A stretch of 64,000 nt of DNA from Lachnospiraceae bacterium (GTDB lineage Bacteria > Bacillota > Clostridia > Lachnospirales > Lachnospiraceae). The notes beneath the pieces are model-generated. The model ran no database searches. It was not told the DNA's origin and worked only from the letters and a program-made list of their open reading frames with translations. A program made the position numbers and the translations under genes. Numbering within the stretch: position 1 is the stretch's first letter; each line of letters starts with the position of its first letter. The DNA is taken from positions 1 to 64,000 of the forward strand of contig JALENY010000007.1 of assembly GCA_022767285.1 (NCBI GenBank). The letters run 5' to 3'. This document shows positions 37,540 through 47,050 of the stretch, in pieces.

Positions 37540-38667
37540 ATGGAAATGACCATGGCACAATTCAGCGAAAAACTAATGGGTTTGCTGGAACTTGCAAAAA
37601 AGAAAAAAAATGTGCTGGAGTACCAGGAGATCAATGACTATTTTAAGGACACGCCTCTGGATCCCGAGCAGATGGAAAAAACATTTGACTTTCTGGAGGC
37701 AAGCGGCGTGGATGTGCTCCGTTTTACGGATGACGCACATGAAGACGCATTGCTTCTCGGAGATGACGATGATATTAATCTGGATGTGGAAGAAGAAATC
37801 GATATGGAAAAAATCGATCTCTCCGTTCCGGAAGGAGTCAGCATCGAGGATCCGGTGCGTATGTATCTGAAAGAAATCGGAAAAGTTCCGCTTCTTTCTG
37901 CTGAGGAAGAAATTGAGCTGGCAAAACGTATGGAAAACGGCGATGAGGATGCCAAAAAACGGTTGGCTGAGGCCAACCTTCGTCTGGTTGTAAGCATTGC
38001 AAAACGATATGTAGGCCGCGGTATGCTGTTCCTCGACCTGATTCAGGAAGGAAATCTCGGTCTGATCAAAGCAGTTGAGAAATTTGACTTCCGTAAGGGC
38101 TTTAAGTTCAGTACCTATGCAACATGGTGGATCCGTCAGGCCATCACCCGCGCTATTGCCGATCAGGCCAGAACCATTCGTATTCCGGTTCACATGGTGG
38201 AGACCATCAACAAACTGATCCGCGTTTCCCGTCAGCTGCTTCAGGAACTGGGCCGGGAACCTACCCCGGAAGAAATCGCCGAAGAAATGAACATGTCGGT
38301 AGAACGTGTCCGTGAGATCCTGAAAATCTCTCAGGAGCCGGTATCTCTGGAAACCCCCATTGGTGAGGAAGAAGACAGCCATTTGGGCGATTTCATCCAG
38401 GATGATAATGTTCCGGTACCTGCCGATGCGGCGGCTTTTACCCTCCTGAAAGAACAGCTGGGAGAAGTGCTTGAAACGCTGACAGACCGTGAACAGAAGG
38501 TACTTCGCCTCCGTTTTGGTCTGGATGACGGAAGGGCGAGAACCCTGGAAGAGGTGGGAAAAGAATTTAATGTAACCAGAGAGCGTATTCGTCAGATTGA
38601 GGCAAAAGCGCTGCGCAAGCTCCGTCATCCCAGCCGCAGCCGTAAGCTGAAAGACTATCTGGATTAG
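37540..38667 (+). CDS. rpoD: Primary RNA polymerase sigma factor (sigma-70/sigma-A)
   Basis: This 375-residue protein has a short region 1.1 and region 1.2 ([18 protein letters not shown]). Region 2 follows ([35 protein letters not shown]), then region 3, and region 4 with the helix-turn-helix [20 protein letters not shown] and LRKLRHPSR. It directs the polymerase to the TTGACA/TATAAT promoters seen throughout the window. A second ATG at 37549 could also be used. It follows dnaG by 39 bases and precedes trmK by 10. Confidence 0.97.
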   Translation: MEMTMAQFSEKLMGLLELAKKKKNVLEYQEINDYFKDTPLDPEQMEKTFDFLEASGVDVLRFTDDAHEDALLLGDDDDINLDVEEEIDMEKIDLSVPEGVSIEDPVRMYLKEIGKVPLLSAEEEIELAKRMENGDEDAKKRLAEANLRLVVSIAKRYVGRGMLFLDLIQEGNLGLIKAVEKFDFRKGFKFSTYATWWIRQAITRAIADQARTIRIPVHMVETINKLIRVSRQLLQELGREPTPEEIAEEMNMSVERVREILKISQEPVSLETPIGEEEDSHLGDFIQDDNVPVPADAAAFTLLKEQLGEVLETLTDREQKVLRLRFGLDDGRARTLEEVGKEFNVTRERIRQIEAKALRKLRHPSRSRKLKDYLD

Positions 38668-38677
38668 GAGCTACCCG

Positions 38678-39373
38678 ATGCAGTTATCAAAACGATTGCA
38701 GGCGATTGCTGATATGATTCGTCCCTGTGCGGTTCTGGCCGATGTGGGAACGGATCACGGATATATCCCCATCTATGCAGTGGAACAGCAGATTGCAAAA
38801 AAAGCTATTGCCATGGATATTAACCAGGGGCCTCTTTGGCGGGCAGCAAGTCATATTGCAGGGCATGGACTTGAGGCTTACATAGAGACCAGATGCTGTG
38901 ACGGTGTTTCTGCGCTTGAACCCGGAGAGGCGGACTGCGTGGTGATTGCCGGCATGGGCGGCGGTCTGATGCAAAAGATAATGACTGAGGGAGAAGCGGT
39001 GCTGTCCGGAGTAAAAGAATTGATTCTTCAGCCCCAGTCCGAAATCGGAAGATTCCGGCGTTTCCTCGGGGACCGGAACTATGCTATCCAACAGGAAGAT
39101 ATGATCTTTGAGGACGGCAAGTTCTATCCCATGATGCGTGTGGTGCGTGGAAAAATGGAAATGACAGATCCGATTTATCAGGAATACGGAGAGTTACTTC
39201 TGAAAGATAAAAATCCGGTACTACGGATGTATCTGGAAAAGTCTGAAAAAACCTGTCAGGCAATCCTGAAGCGTTTGTATGAAAATGGCAGGGATGATTC
39301 AGACGCAAGAGTGACAGAATTAAAAGAGGAGATGCAGAATATTTCTTCTGCACGAAAATATTATGAAGTGTAA
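38678..39373 (+). CDS. trmK: tRNA (adenine(22)-N(1))-methyltransferase
   Basis: This 231-residue SAM-dependent enzyme opens MQLSKRLQAIADMI and has motif I ADVGTDHGYIPIYAV near residues 21-35, plus the family AGMGGGLM segment with EADCVV before it. TrmK methylates A22 in the D-loop of tRNAs. It starts 10 bases after rpoD and overlaps the Nif3-like gene by 11 bases, the same order as in Bacillus (sigA-trmK-yqfO). Confidence 0.93.
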   Translation: MQLSKRLQAIADMIRPCAVLADVGTDHGYIPIYAVEQQIAKKAIAMDINQGPLWRAASHIAGHGLEAYIETRCCDGVSALEPGEADCVVIAGMGGGLMQKIMTEGEAVLSGVKELILQPQSEIGRFRRFLGDRNYAIQQEDMIFEDGKFYPMMRVVRGKMEMTDPIYQEYGELLLKDKNPVLRMYLEKSEKTCQAILKRLYENGRDDSDARVTELKEEMQNISSARKYYEV

Positions 39374-40148
39374 AGATATTATGGTGGAACTGAAGAATAG
39401 ATGGCCGGAACATCTGGCCCTTGACTGGGATAACGTGGGGCTGCTTGTGGGCGATGAGGATCAGGAGGTGCACCATATATTTGTGGCGCTTGATGTGACC
39501 GACGATACACTGGCTCAGGCGATTGGCTGCGGTGCGGATCTGATCATTACCCATCATCCGCTGCTCTTTTCGCCGAAAAAGAGGGTGGTGGCATCGGATT
39601 TTATTGGGAAACGCATCATCACCATGATTAAGAACAATATTTCCTATTATGCCATGCACACTAATTTCGATGTGGCCGGCATGGCGAATCTGAATGCAGA
39701 ATGTCTTGCACTGGAATCACCGTCCGTGCTGGATGTCACTTATTCGGATGAGTGCGGAAAAGAGGAGGGCATTGGCCGTGTAGGTCTGCTGCACGAACCT
39801 GTGCGGCTGGATCAGTTTGGCGCATATGCAAAAAAATGTCTGGGCCTCTCCATGGTCCGGGTATATGGAGACAGCGGGAAAAAGATCCAAAAGGTGGCTA
39901 TCTCTTCCGGATCCGGAAAAAGTATGATCGGTGCTGCGATTGCGGCTGGTGCCGAGGTGCTGGTCACCGGTGATATTGATTACCACACGGGAATTGATGC
40001 AGTGGCTCAGGGATTGATGCTGGTGGATGCCGGTCATTACGGTACTGAGATGATTTTTATTGAGTATATGGAGAAAAAGCTGAAAGAGTTGTTTCCGGGG
40101 ATACCGGTGACTGCTGCTGAGATCGAGCAGCCTTTTCAGTTGGTGTAA
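39363..40148 (+). CDS. Nif3-like dinuclear metal centre protein (YqfO family)
   Basis: This 261-residue protein has the family motifs LDWDNVGLLVGD, ITHHPLLFSPKK, MHTNFD and VDAGHYGTE, which supply the histidines and acids of a two-metal site. The length fits the short form lacking the inserted PII-like domain of B. subtilis YqfO. The cellular reaction is not established; GTP cyclohydrolase I type 2 is a frequent database name. Its ATG lies inside the end of trmK. Confidence 0.92.
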   Translation: MKCKDIMVELKNRWPEHLALDWDNVGLLVGDEDQEVHHIFVALDVTDDTLAQAIGCGADLIITHHPLLFSPKKRVVASDFIGKRIITMIKNNISYYAMHTNFDVAGMANLNAECLALESPSVLDVTYSDECGKEEGIGRVGLLHEPVRLDQFGAYAKKCLGLSMVRVYGDSGKKIQKVAISSGSGKSMIGAAIAAGAEVLVTGDIDYHTGIDAVAQGLMLVDAGHYGTEMIFIEYMEKKLKELFPGIPVTAAEIEQPFQLV

Positions 40149-40155
40149 TGTGAAT

Positions 40156-40182
40156 GGGGTCGCTGCAGTGATTGCCGGCCCC
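40156..40182 (+). terminator. Hairpin at end of dgt-nif3 operon
   Basis: GGGGTCG (40156-40162) pairs with CGGCCCC (40176-40182). No clear T-run follows, so termination here is uncertain. Confidence 0.4.
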
Positions 40183-40300
40183 GTTCGTTGTCTGCAACGG
40201 CATTTGAGCTGCTTTCTATATAAGCTTTCCGATGCTCTTGCTGACTTGTCTCCGAGTAGCGTTCGTAGTTTTGCTTCATGAAAGAGAGGGTTGTTGTCCT

Positions 40301-41962
40301 ATGAACAGATATAAAGTTACAGTAAATGACGTCACGAAAGAATATCCCGAGGGAACCGTTTACGGAGAAATCGTTAAGAATTTTCAGAATCAGGAAAAAT
40401 ATCCGATCGTATTGGTGGTTGTAAACGGACGACTTCGGGAACTGCACAAGAAGCTGAAACAGGATGCCAATATTTCTTTTGTTACTACGGCAGAGAGCAT
40501 TGGTCATAAAACTTATAAAAGAAGCGCATCTCTGCTGTTTCTGAAGGCAATGTATCATGTGGTCGGCCGTGAAAAACTGAAGCAGATCATTCTTCATTTT
40601 TCGATAGGATCCGGATTCTATTACACAGTAAAAGGTGATGTGCAGCTTACCCAGGAACTGCTTGAGCAGGTAAAATCGTATATGCATGAGATCGTCGATG
40701 CGGAACTGCCAATTATGAAGAGCAGTATCACGACAGATGAGGCTATTGAACGCTTCCATGAATACGGCATGTACGATAAGGAAAAATTATTCAAATACCG
40801 CCGTGTCTCGAAAGTTAATATATATCGTCTGGGAGACTTTGAAGACTATTATTATGGTTTTATGACCTGGCATACGGGATATTTGAAATATTTTGATCTG
40901 TTCCTCTATGATGAGGGTATTGTACTGCATCTTCCAACTGTGGAAAAACCGACGGAACTTCCGCCTTTTAAACCTTCACCGAAGATCTTTAAAGTACAGC
41001 AGGAGGCGGAACGGTGGGCCGAACGGATGGAAATCGAAACGGTTGGCGATCTGAATCAGAAAGTGACGAATCAGGACACCAGACAGATGATTTTGATTTC
41101 TGAGGCACTGCAGGAAGGGAAAATCTCTCAGATAGCCGGAGAAATCGCTGCCCGGAGTAATGTCAAATTTGTCATGATCGCGGGTCCTTCTTCTTCCGGA
41201 AAGACTACCTTTTCCCAGAGACTGTCTGTCCAGTTGTGGGCTCATGGCCTGCGGCCCCATTACATCGGTGTGGACAATTATTTCCTGAACCGGGAAGATA
41301 CGCCGTTGGACGAAAAGGGAGAGAAAAATTATGAATGCTTGGAAGCCATTGATGTGGATGGATTTAACAGGGATATGGGCCGTCTTCTTGCGGGTGAGTT
41401 AGTTGATATTCCCGTATTCAATTTTGTAGATGGAAAACGTGAATACAAGGGGAATTATCTGCAGCTTGGCCCGGAGGACATTCTGGTTATTGAAGGAATC
41501 CACTGCCTCAATGATAAACTCAGCTACAGTCTTCCGAAAGAAAGTAAGTATAAGATCTACATCAGTGCGCTGACTCAGCTGAACATTGATGAGCACAACC
41601 GTATTCCTACTACAGACGGACGTCTGATCCGCCGGATGGTGCGGGATGCGAGAACCCGGGGAACCAGCGCAGCGAGGACACTGTCCATGTGGAATTCCGT
41701 GCGGCGGGGTGAAAATGAGAATATTTTCCCATATCAGGAATCAGCGGACGTAATGTTTAATTCTGCGTTGATCTATGAACTGGCCGTATTGAAGCAGTAT
41801 GCAGAGCCGGCACTGTTTCAGATCCCGAAGGATGATCCCTGCTATCCGGAGGCTAAGAGACTTCTGAAATTCCTGGATTACTTTGTGGGAATACCCAGTG
41901 AGGATGTACCGAATAACTCGATTTTGAGGGAGTTTATTGGGGGAGGATGCTTTAAACTGTAG
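40301..41962 (+). CDS. Nucleoside kinase with N-terminal threonyl-tRNA-synthetase-like domains
   Basis: This 553-residue protein has two parts. The first 270 residues look like a TGS domain plus an SAD/editing-type region (GHKTYKRSASLLFLKAMYHV). The C-terminal part is a phosphoribulokinase/uridine-kinase fold with P-loop AGPSSSGKTT (Ala294 to Thr303). It continues with VDNYFLNREDTP and VIEGIHCLND. The frame is open from 40232, but the ORF before 40301 has no ribosome-binding site and is not protein-like. The nucleoside is unknown; uridine/cytidine is the family default. The fused N-terminus may sense or bind a ligand. Confidence 0.85.
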   Translation: MNRYKVTVNDVTKEYPEGTVYGEIVKNFQNQEKYPIVLVVVNGRLRELHKKLKQDANISFVTTAESIGHKTYKRSASLLFLKAMYHVVGREKLKQIILHFSIGSGFYYTVKGDVQLTQELLEQVKSYMHEIVDAELPIMKSSITTDEAIERFHEYGMYDKEKLFKYRRVSKVNIYRLGDFEDYYYGFMTWHTGYLKYFDLFLYDEGIVLHLPTVEKPTELPPFKPSPKIFKVQQEAERWAERMEIETVGDLNQKVTNQDTRQMILISEALQEGKISQIAGEIAARSNVKFVMIAGPSSSGKTTFSQRLSVQLWAHGLRPHYIGVDNYFLNREDTPLDEKGEKNYECLEAIDVDGFNRDMGRLLAGELVDIPVFNFVDGKREYKGNYLQLGPEDILVIEGIHCLNDKLSYSLPKESKYKIYISALTQLNIDEHNRIPTTDGRLIRRMVRDARTRGTSAARTLSMWNSVRRGENENIFPYQESADVMFNSALIYELAVLKQYAEPALFQIPKDDPCYPEAKRLLKFLDYFVGIPSEDVPNNSILREFIGGGCFKL

Positions 41963-42038
41963 GATAAAGGAATCTGCGGGATAAACCTTAATGAATAAAA
42001 CCTGTCCGGATTTTTAAGTGCCAAAATGCGCAAACCCC

Positions 42039-42067
42039 TTGCATTTTTTGCTTAAATATGTTCTAAT
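42039..42067 (+). promoter_or_regulatory. Promoter of RNase P RNA
   Basis: TTGCAT (42039-42044), 17-base spacer, TCTAAT (42062-42067). The predicted start, about six bases on, coincides with the first base of helix P1. Confidence 0.75.
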
Positions 42068-42072
42068 ATCAA

Positions 42073-42422
42073 ATGCAAGTAAGGCAAATGGTCGCGGCTG
42101 GCAGACCGAAAGGTACCAGACGAGGAAAGTCCGGGCTTCACAGGGCAGGATGCCGGATAACGTCCGGTGGAGGCGACTCCAAGGATAGTGCAACAGAAAT
42201 GAACCGCCAGCGCAGCTGGTAAGGGTGGAAGGGCAGTGTAAGAGACTACCGCCCTGCTGGTAACAGCGGGGGCATATGTAAACCCCATTCGAAGCAAGAC
42301 CGAATAGAAAACCATGCGGCGGCCCGTCGCGTTTTCAGGTAGGTCGCTTGAGCCGGCTGGCGACAGTCGGCCTAGATAGATGACCATTCACGACATAACC
42401 CGGCTTATCGCCTTGCTTGTAT
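42073..42422 (+). ncRNA. rnpB: RNase P RNA, type A
   Basis: The RNA component of RNase P, which cleaves tRNA 5' leaders. Conserved landmarks are GAGGAAAGTCCGGGC (helix P4 5' strand, about 42122), CAGGATGCCGG, AGTGCAACAGAAA, GGTAAGGGTGGAA, and AGATAGATGACC near the 3' end with ACATAACCCGGCTTATCG. Ends were set by helix P1: ATGCAAGTAAGGC (42073-42085) pairs with GCCTTGCTTGTAT at the 3' end. The layout follows E. coli-like type A rather than the Bacillus type B RNA. Length is about 350 bases. Confidence 0.96.
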
Positions 42423-42436
42423 CCAAAACCAGAACA

Positions 42437-42597
42437 AAGTGGACAAGTCCACTTCAACGCCCTATATCCCTCACTCATGAGGGTCTTGTGCACTTTGGCG
42501 CGAAACGCATGTCACGAAGTGACAATTTTCCAAATGCGTTTCTGTGCATCCTCACGGAGTGTTTTTATTTCATTCATAGGAAAGGAATTTCCTATGA
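42437..42597. repeat. Palindrome-rich element downstream of rnpB
   Basis: Four clear stems lie in 160 bases: AAGTGGAC/GTCCACTT (42437-42454); CCCTCA/TGAGGG (42468-42483); AAACGCAT/ATGCGTTT enclosing GTCAC-GAA-GTGAC (42503-42541); and TCATAGGAAA/TTTCCTATGA with GGAA loop (42574-42597). There is no credible reading frame. It could process or end the rnpB transcript, or be a dispersed repeat. Confidence 0.65.
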
Positions 42598-42600
42598 AAT

Positions 42601-42636
42601 AAAAAAGAACCGGACCATAAGATGGTGCCGGTTCTT
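42601..42636 (-). terminator. Terminator after pyrBI
   Basis: AAGAACCGG (42605-42613) pairs with CCGGTTCTT (42628-42636), extended by ACCAT/ATGGT; on the minus strand a TTTTTTATTT run follows. Confidence 0.9.
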
Positions 42637-42642
42637 CTGATT

Positions 42643-43074
42643 CTACTTGCTGTTCCGATGTTTCTGCTCACAGTACATGCAGCGGTAAATCTCTTTTTTC
42701 GGGTCTGTCAAAACGAATACATGATCCAATCCCTGTTCGATAGATGTGATGCAGCGGGGATTCTTGCATTTGATGACATTGACAATCCGCTCCGGAAGCT
42801 TCAGTTCCTTTTTTTCAACGATTTTCTCGTCCTTAATGATATTTACGGTAATATTATGATCGATAAAACCTAGAATATCAAGATCCAGCATTTCAATAGG
42901 GCATTCGACTTTGATGATGTCTTTCTTTCCCATCTTATTGCTTCTTGCATTTTTTATGATTGCAACGGTGCAGTCCAGTTTGTCCAGTTTCAGGTCATGG
43001 TATATGGTCATACTTTTTCCTGCTTTGATGTGATCCAGTACAAATCCTTCTGTGATAGCTCCTACATTCAACAT
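42643..43074 (-). CDS. pyrI: Aspartate carbamoyltransferase regulatory chain
   Basis: This 143-residue protein has the nucleotide-binding N-terminal domain and a C-terminal zinc site with Cys103, Cys108 (CKNPRC), Cys132 and Cys135 (CMYC). PyrI joins PyrB catalytic trimers and carries allosteric control by nucleotides. It starts 3 bases after pyrB, so the subunits are made together. Having separate pyrI is typical of many Clostridia. Confidence 0.96.
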   Translation of the reverse strand: MLNVGAITEGFVLDHIKAGKSMTIYHDLKLDKLDCTVAIIKNARSNKMGKKDIIKVECPIEMLDLDILGFIDHNITVNIIKDEKIVEKKELKLPERIVNVIKCKNPRCITSIEQGLDHVFVLTDPKKEIYRCMYCEQKHRNSK

Positions 43075-43077
43075 GGG

Positions 43078-43992
43078 TTACACCTCCAATTCCAGTAACG
43101 TTAAAATCAATGCCATTCTTACATATACCCCGTACTGAACCTGCTTGAAATATACGGCGCGGGGATCGGAGTCCACTTCAACAGCAATCTCATTTACACG
43201 CGGCAACGGGTGAAGAACCAGCATATCCGGTCCGGCAAGTTCCATTTTTACTTTATCCAGGATATAGAAATCTTTCATACGAACGTAATCTTCTTCATTG
43301 AAGAAACGCTCTTTCTGAACACGTGTCATGTACAGAAGATCGAGTTCCGGAATAGCGTCTTCCAGTCGTTCCACTTCTTTATATGGGATGTTATCCTGAC
43401 GCATACCTTCGGTTATGTAGCTGGGTACACGAAGTTCCTCCGGGGAAATCAGTACAAAATAGACTCCCGCGTAACGGCTCAGCGCCTCAATCAGTGAGTG
43501 AACGGTGCGGCCGAATTTTAAGTCTCCGCACAGACCGATTACCAGGTGGTCTAAGCGGCCTTTGAGGGAACGGATGGTCAACAGATCGGTCAGGGTCTGA
43601 GTGGGATGTTGATGTCCGCCGTCACCGGCATTGATGACCGGAATACTGGAAACCATGGAAGCAACCAGCGGAGCGCCCTCCTTCGGATGGCGTATTGCGG
43701 CAATATCTGCATAGCAGGAAGCCATGCGGATGGTATCAGCCACGCTTTCTCCCTTGGCTGCAGAGGAGGAAGATGCGCTGGAAAAGCCCAAAACTTTACC
43801 ACCTAAGTTCATCATAGCAGCTTCAAAACTGAGACGTGTTCTTGTGCTGGGCTCATAGAACAGGGTGGCAATCCGTTTCCCATCGCATACATGGGCATAT
43901 TTATCAGGGTATTTTTCAATATCGTTTGCTAAATCCAAGAGTTTATCTAATTCTTCCACAGAAAAATCCAGTGGGCTCATCAAATGTCTCAT
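43078..43992 (-). CDS. pyrB: Aspartate carbamoyltransferase catalytic chain
   Basis: This 304-residue enzyme has the carbamoyl-phosphate motif STRTR (residues 49-53), HPTQT in the middle and HPLPRVNEI near the C-terminus. It makes carbamoyl-aspartate, the first committed step of pyrimidine synthesis. The frame is open to 44076, but AGGAGG with 5-base spacing fixes the start at 43992. No attenuator or PyrR site was seen in the short leader. Confidence 0.96.
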   Translation of the reverse strand: MRHLMSPLDFSVEELDKLLDLANDIEKYPDKYAHVCDGKRIATLFYEPSTRTRLSFEAAMMNLGGKVLGFSSASSSSAAKGESVADTIRMASCYADIAAIRHPKEGAPLVASMVSSIPVINAGDGGHQHPTQTLTDLLTIRSLKGRLDHLVIGLCGDLKFGRTVHSLIEALSRYAGVYFVLISPEELRVPSYITEGMRQDNIPYKEVERLEDAIPELDLLYMTRVQKERFFNEEDYVRMKDFYILDKVKMELAGPDMLVLHPLPRVNEIAVEVDSDPRAVYFKQVQYGVYVRMALILTLLELEV

Positions 43993-44023
43993 AGGAACCT
44001 CCTTTGTGCGTTCATTTCTAAAT

Positions 44024-44052
44024 ATGATATAATAAAACGACGGCAATTTCAA
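44024..44052 (-). promoter_or_regulatory. Promoter of pyrBI
   Basis: Minus strand: TTGAAA (44052-44047), 17-base spacer, TATCAT (44029-44024). Confidence 0.6.
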
Positions 44053-44088
44053 GCAAAATGGAAAGTTTTCATGCATACATACGACGAT

Positions 44089-44514
44089 TTAAGGCTTGGA
44101 TACCTGCGGGGCTTTATCGGAGGAAGGATTTGCAGAAAGAAGTTTTTCATAGAGGATTCCGGTGAAAAACCAGACTGGTGCATAATCCAGACGAATAAGC
44201 CCCTGGATGTTTCCGGGACAGCCGGTGTAGTCCCATGGACAGATGTTGAATTTTTTCAGGATGAAGCCGGTGCCGTATTCTGCGAGAAATATTCCGGCTG
44301 TATAGATGATTCCCCGGGCAAACAGGGGCATTTTTTTCTCCAGAAGTAGCTTTGATATAGGAGAAATGCAGGCTGCCATGCCGTAGATGGGAAACATCCA
44401 GAGGGAGGAATGTCCCATCAGGCGATAGTCCTGAGTCTGCAGAGTATGCAGTCCGGTCCAGAATATCTCGAGACACCATCCCAGCGCGCCGCACCGTATA
44501 AAATTGCGTTTCAT
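44089..44514 (-). CDS. Putative membrane protein, ABC-transporter type IV (CmpB-like) family
   Basis: This 141-residue protein has four or five hydrophobic segments and matches the pattern of the putative ABC_trans_CmpB family: GHSSLWMFPIYG near residue 34 and GLIRLDYAPVWFFTGILYE close to the end. GGAGG lies about 10 bases before the ATG. No partner ATPase is nearby, and the transport role of the family is not proven. It is divergent from folC and upstream of pyrB. Confidence 0.75.
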   Translation of the reverse strand: MKRNFIRCGALGWCLEIFWTGLHTLQTQDYRLMGHSSLWMFPIYGMAACISPISKLLLEKKMPLFARGIIYTAGIFLAEYGTGFILKKFNICPWDYTGCPGNIQGLIRLDYAPVWFFTGILYEKLLSANPSSDKAPQVSKP

Positions 44515-44548
44515 ATGAAATTGTCCTCCTTTTTTCCCGGTTCAATCC

Positions 44549-44577
44549 TTGTTTTATTATTTCCGCTGTACTATAAT
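44549..44577 (+). promoter_or_regulatory. Promoter of folC-pheA operon
   Basis: TTGTTT (44549-44554), 17-base spacer, TATAAT (44572-44577), 35 bases before the folC ATG. Confidence 0.7.
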
Positions 44578-44611
44578 AAATGCAGAAATTTGGAAGAAAA
44601 CCGGAGGAAAT

Positions 44612-45910
44612 ATGAATTACGAAGAAGCCAGATCTTATTTAGACGAATCAAATCGATACGGAGGAGCACAGGGACTGGATCGGATCAGTCACCTTCTGGA
44701 TTACCTGGGGCACCCGGAGCAAGATTTGTCTTTTGTACATATAGCGGGAACCAATGGAAAAGGTTCCATCCTTTCTTATGTCTCAACTACCCTTTCGTTG
44801 GCAGGTTATCGCACCGGCAGATACATCTCACCGACCTTATACTCTTATGAAGAACGATTCCAGATCGATGGAAAACCCATCACAAAGGAACGGTTTGTCT
44901 GTCTGATGGAACAAATAGCAGAAGCAGTGGAACAAATCGAAAATAATGGATATATTCGTCCCTCTGCATTTGAACTGGAGACCGTGCTGTCCTTTTTGTA
45001 TTTTCGTGAGGAAAAATGTGACCTTGTTGTGCTGGAGTGCGGACTTGGCGGCGCGGAAGACGCAACGAATGTGATACAGAATACCGTTGCAGCCGTTTTT
45101 GCATCGATCAGTATGGATCACATGCAATATCTAGGAGATACGCTGGGAAAAATCGCGCGCTCAAAGTCCGGCATTATCAAAAAAGGTACACCTGTTGTGA
45201 CTTCTTTGCAGAAATCGGAAGCAATGGAGGTGCTGTTGCAGGCATGCAGTGATAAGGGCAGTGAATTGATCCGTGCGGATTATCACAGCGCCCGGGTGCT
45301 TTCCTCTTCCCTGCAGGAGCAGATATTCCTTTATGAGGGAAATTTATGGACCATTCATATGGGCGGAATTTATCAGATTGAGAACGCAGTGACTGCCATT
45401 GAAGTATTAAAGCTGCTGAACCGGAACGGATATCCCATCACCACAAAGCAGATGATGGATGGGATGGATGCGGCCAGATGGAACGGGCGTTTTACGATCC
45501 TTTCAAAAGAACCGGTCTTTCTGGTGGATGGTGCCCATAATCCGGACGCTGCAAGAAAATTCGTTAAATCTTTGTTAAATAGTTTTACAGGGCGGAGAAT
45601 AATTTATATAATAGGTATATTCCGTGACAAAGCATATGATGAAATTGTGCGTATCACCATTCCTTATGGGTCAGAGATCATTACGATTCAGACCCCTGAT
45701 AATCCCCGTGCACTGCCGGCAGAAGAACTGGCTGCTGTGGTGCGAAATTATACGGAACATGTTCAGGCTGCAGAAAGTCTGGAAGAAGCTGTGGAACTGG
45801 CTTTTTCCAAATCGAAAAAAGACGATGTGATAGCCGCTTTTGGTTCGCTGTCTTTTATCGGTGAACTCACCGAGATTGTTAAGAAATACCAGGAGGAACG
45901 GAATGATTGA
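44612..45910 (+). CDS. folC: Folylpolyglutamate synthase / dihydrofolate synthase
   Basis: This 432-residue Mur-ligase-family protein has P-loop HIAGTNGKGS near residue 43, then YISPTLYSYEERFQIDG, LECGLGGAEDATN and VDGAHNPDAA. It adds glutamate to folates and may also make dihydrofolate. GGAGG fixes the ATG at 44612 although the frame is open from 44549. It overlaps pheA by 8 bases. Confidence 0.94.
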   Translation: MNYEEARSYLDESNRYGGAQGLDRISHLLDYLGHPEQDLSFVHIAGTNGKGSILSYVSTTLSLAGYRTGRYISPTLYSYEERFQIDGKPITKERFVCLMEQIAEAVEQIENNGYIRPSAFELETVLSFLYFREEKCDLVVLECGLGGAEDATNVIQNTVAAVFASISMDHMQYLGDTLGKIARSKSGIIKKGTPVVTSLQKSEAMEVLLQACSDKGSELIRADYHSARVLSSSLQEQIFLYEGNLWTIHMGGIYQIENAVTAIEVLKLLNRNGYPITTKQMMDGMDAARWNGRFTILSKEPVFLVDGAHNPDAARKFVKSLLNSFTGRRIIYIIGIFRDKAYDEIVRITIPYGSEIITIQTPDNPRALPAEELAAVVRNYTEHVQAAESLEEAVELAFSKSKKDDVIAAFGSLSFIGELTEIVKKYQEERND

Positions 45911-47045
45911 TTTAAAAGATATACGTGTTGAAATAGATGCGATTGATGAGCAGATTCAAAAGCTTTTTGAAAAAAGAATGGATCTGGCGAAATCTGTGGC
46001 GGAATACAAAATCCGGACAGGAATGCCGGTATTTGACAAAGAGAGAGAACTTCAGAAGCTGAAAGTCTTTCGGGAGAGGGCAAATAATGATTTTAATGCC
46101 CATGGGATTCAGGAACTGTTCCAGCAGATTATGGGTATGAGCCGAAAATTTCAGTATCGGCTGCTGGCAGAGCAGGGCATTTTGGATCCGATTGACTTTG
46201 AGGAGATTGAAGCTCTGGAAACAAGAGGAATGAAAGTAGTTTATCAGGGGGTGGAAGGTGCTTACAGCCATGCGGCTACCCGGCAGTTTTTCGGTAAAAA
46301 TGTAGATTGTTTTCATGTAAATACCTGGCGGGATGCCATGGAAGCAATCAAAAATGAGGAGGCTGCCTACGGTGTCTTGCCGATTGAAAATTCAACGGCG
46401 GGAAGTGTCTACGATAATTACGATCTGCTTAATGAATATGATCATCAAATTGTGGGAGAACAGCTGATTCAGTGCCAGCATGTACTGATGGGAGTGCCGG
46501 GATCGCATGTAAGCGACATAAAGTATGTTTATTCCCATCCTCAGGCGCTGATGCAGTGTCGGGAATATCTGAAACAGCATGAAGAATGGAGACAGCTTGA
46601 ATATAGCAATACTGCGTTGGCTGCAAAAAAAGTCAGTCAGGACGCGGATTCCGCTCAGGCGGCCATTGGCAGCCGCCATGCGGCGGAAGTTTTCGGCCTC
46701 GATGTGCTGGAAGAAGGGATTAATGACAAATTGGGAAATTCAACCAGATTTATCATTGTGGCAAAAAAGAAAGTTTTTGTGAGGAATGCGGATAAAATCA
46801 GTATCTGCCTTGAACTGCCCCATGAAAGCGGAAGTCTGTACAACATATTGTCACATTTTATCTACAACGATCTGAACATGACCAGGATCGAATCACGACC
46901 GATTCCGGAAAAAGACTGGGAATATCGTTTCTTCATTGATTTTGAAGGAAATCTCAACGACAGTGCAGTGAAAAACGCACTGGGCGGTATCAGTCAGGAG
47001 GCAAGCTGGCTTCGGGTGATCGGGAATTACAAAAGAGAGGGTTGA
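45903..47045 (+). CDS. pheA: Bifunctional chorismate mutase / prephenate dehydratase
   Basis: This 380-residue P-protein has an N-terminal AroQ-type chorismate mutase (residues 1-90, RVEIDAIDEQIQKLFEKRM). The prephenate dehydratase follows, with VYQGVEGAYSHAA, VLPIENSTAGSV and STRFIIV. The C-terminal ACT domain carries the phenylalanine-binding ESRP motif. It converts chorismate to phenylpyruvate and is probably inhibited by phenylalanine. GGAGG sets the start at 45903, inside the end of folC. Confidence 0.95.
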   Translation: MIDLKDIRVEIDAIDEQIQKLFEKRMDLAKSVAEYKIRTGMPVFDKERELQKLKVFRERANNDFNAHGIQELFQQIMGMSRKFQYRLLAEQGILDPIDFEEIEALETRGMKVVYQGVEGAYSHAATRQFFGKNVDCFHVNTWRDAMEAIKNEEAAYGVLPIENSTAGSVYDNYDLLNEYDHQIVGEQLIQCQHVLMGVPGSHVSDIKYVYSHPQALMQCREYLKQHEEWRQLEYSNTALAAKKVSQDADSAQAAIGSRHAAEVFGLDVLEEGINDKLGNSTRFIIVAKKKVFVRNADKISICLELPHESGSLYNILSHFIYNDLNMTRIESRPIPEKDWEYRFFIDFEGNLNDSAVKNALGGISQEASWLRVIGNYKREG

Positions 47046-47050
47046 TTACA

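Noticed and set aside
37573..38628. 351-residue open frame opposite rpoD
   Set aside because: It is the antisense shadow of rpoD, has no ribosome-binding site and no protein-like pattern; rpoD is certain.
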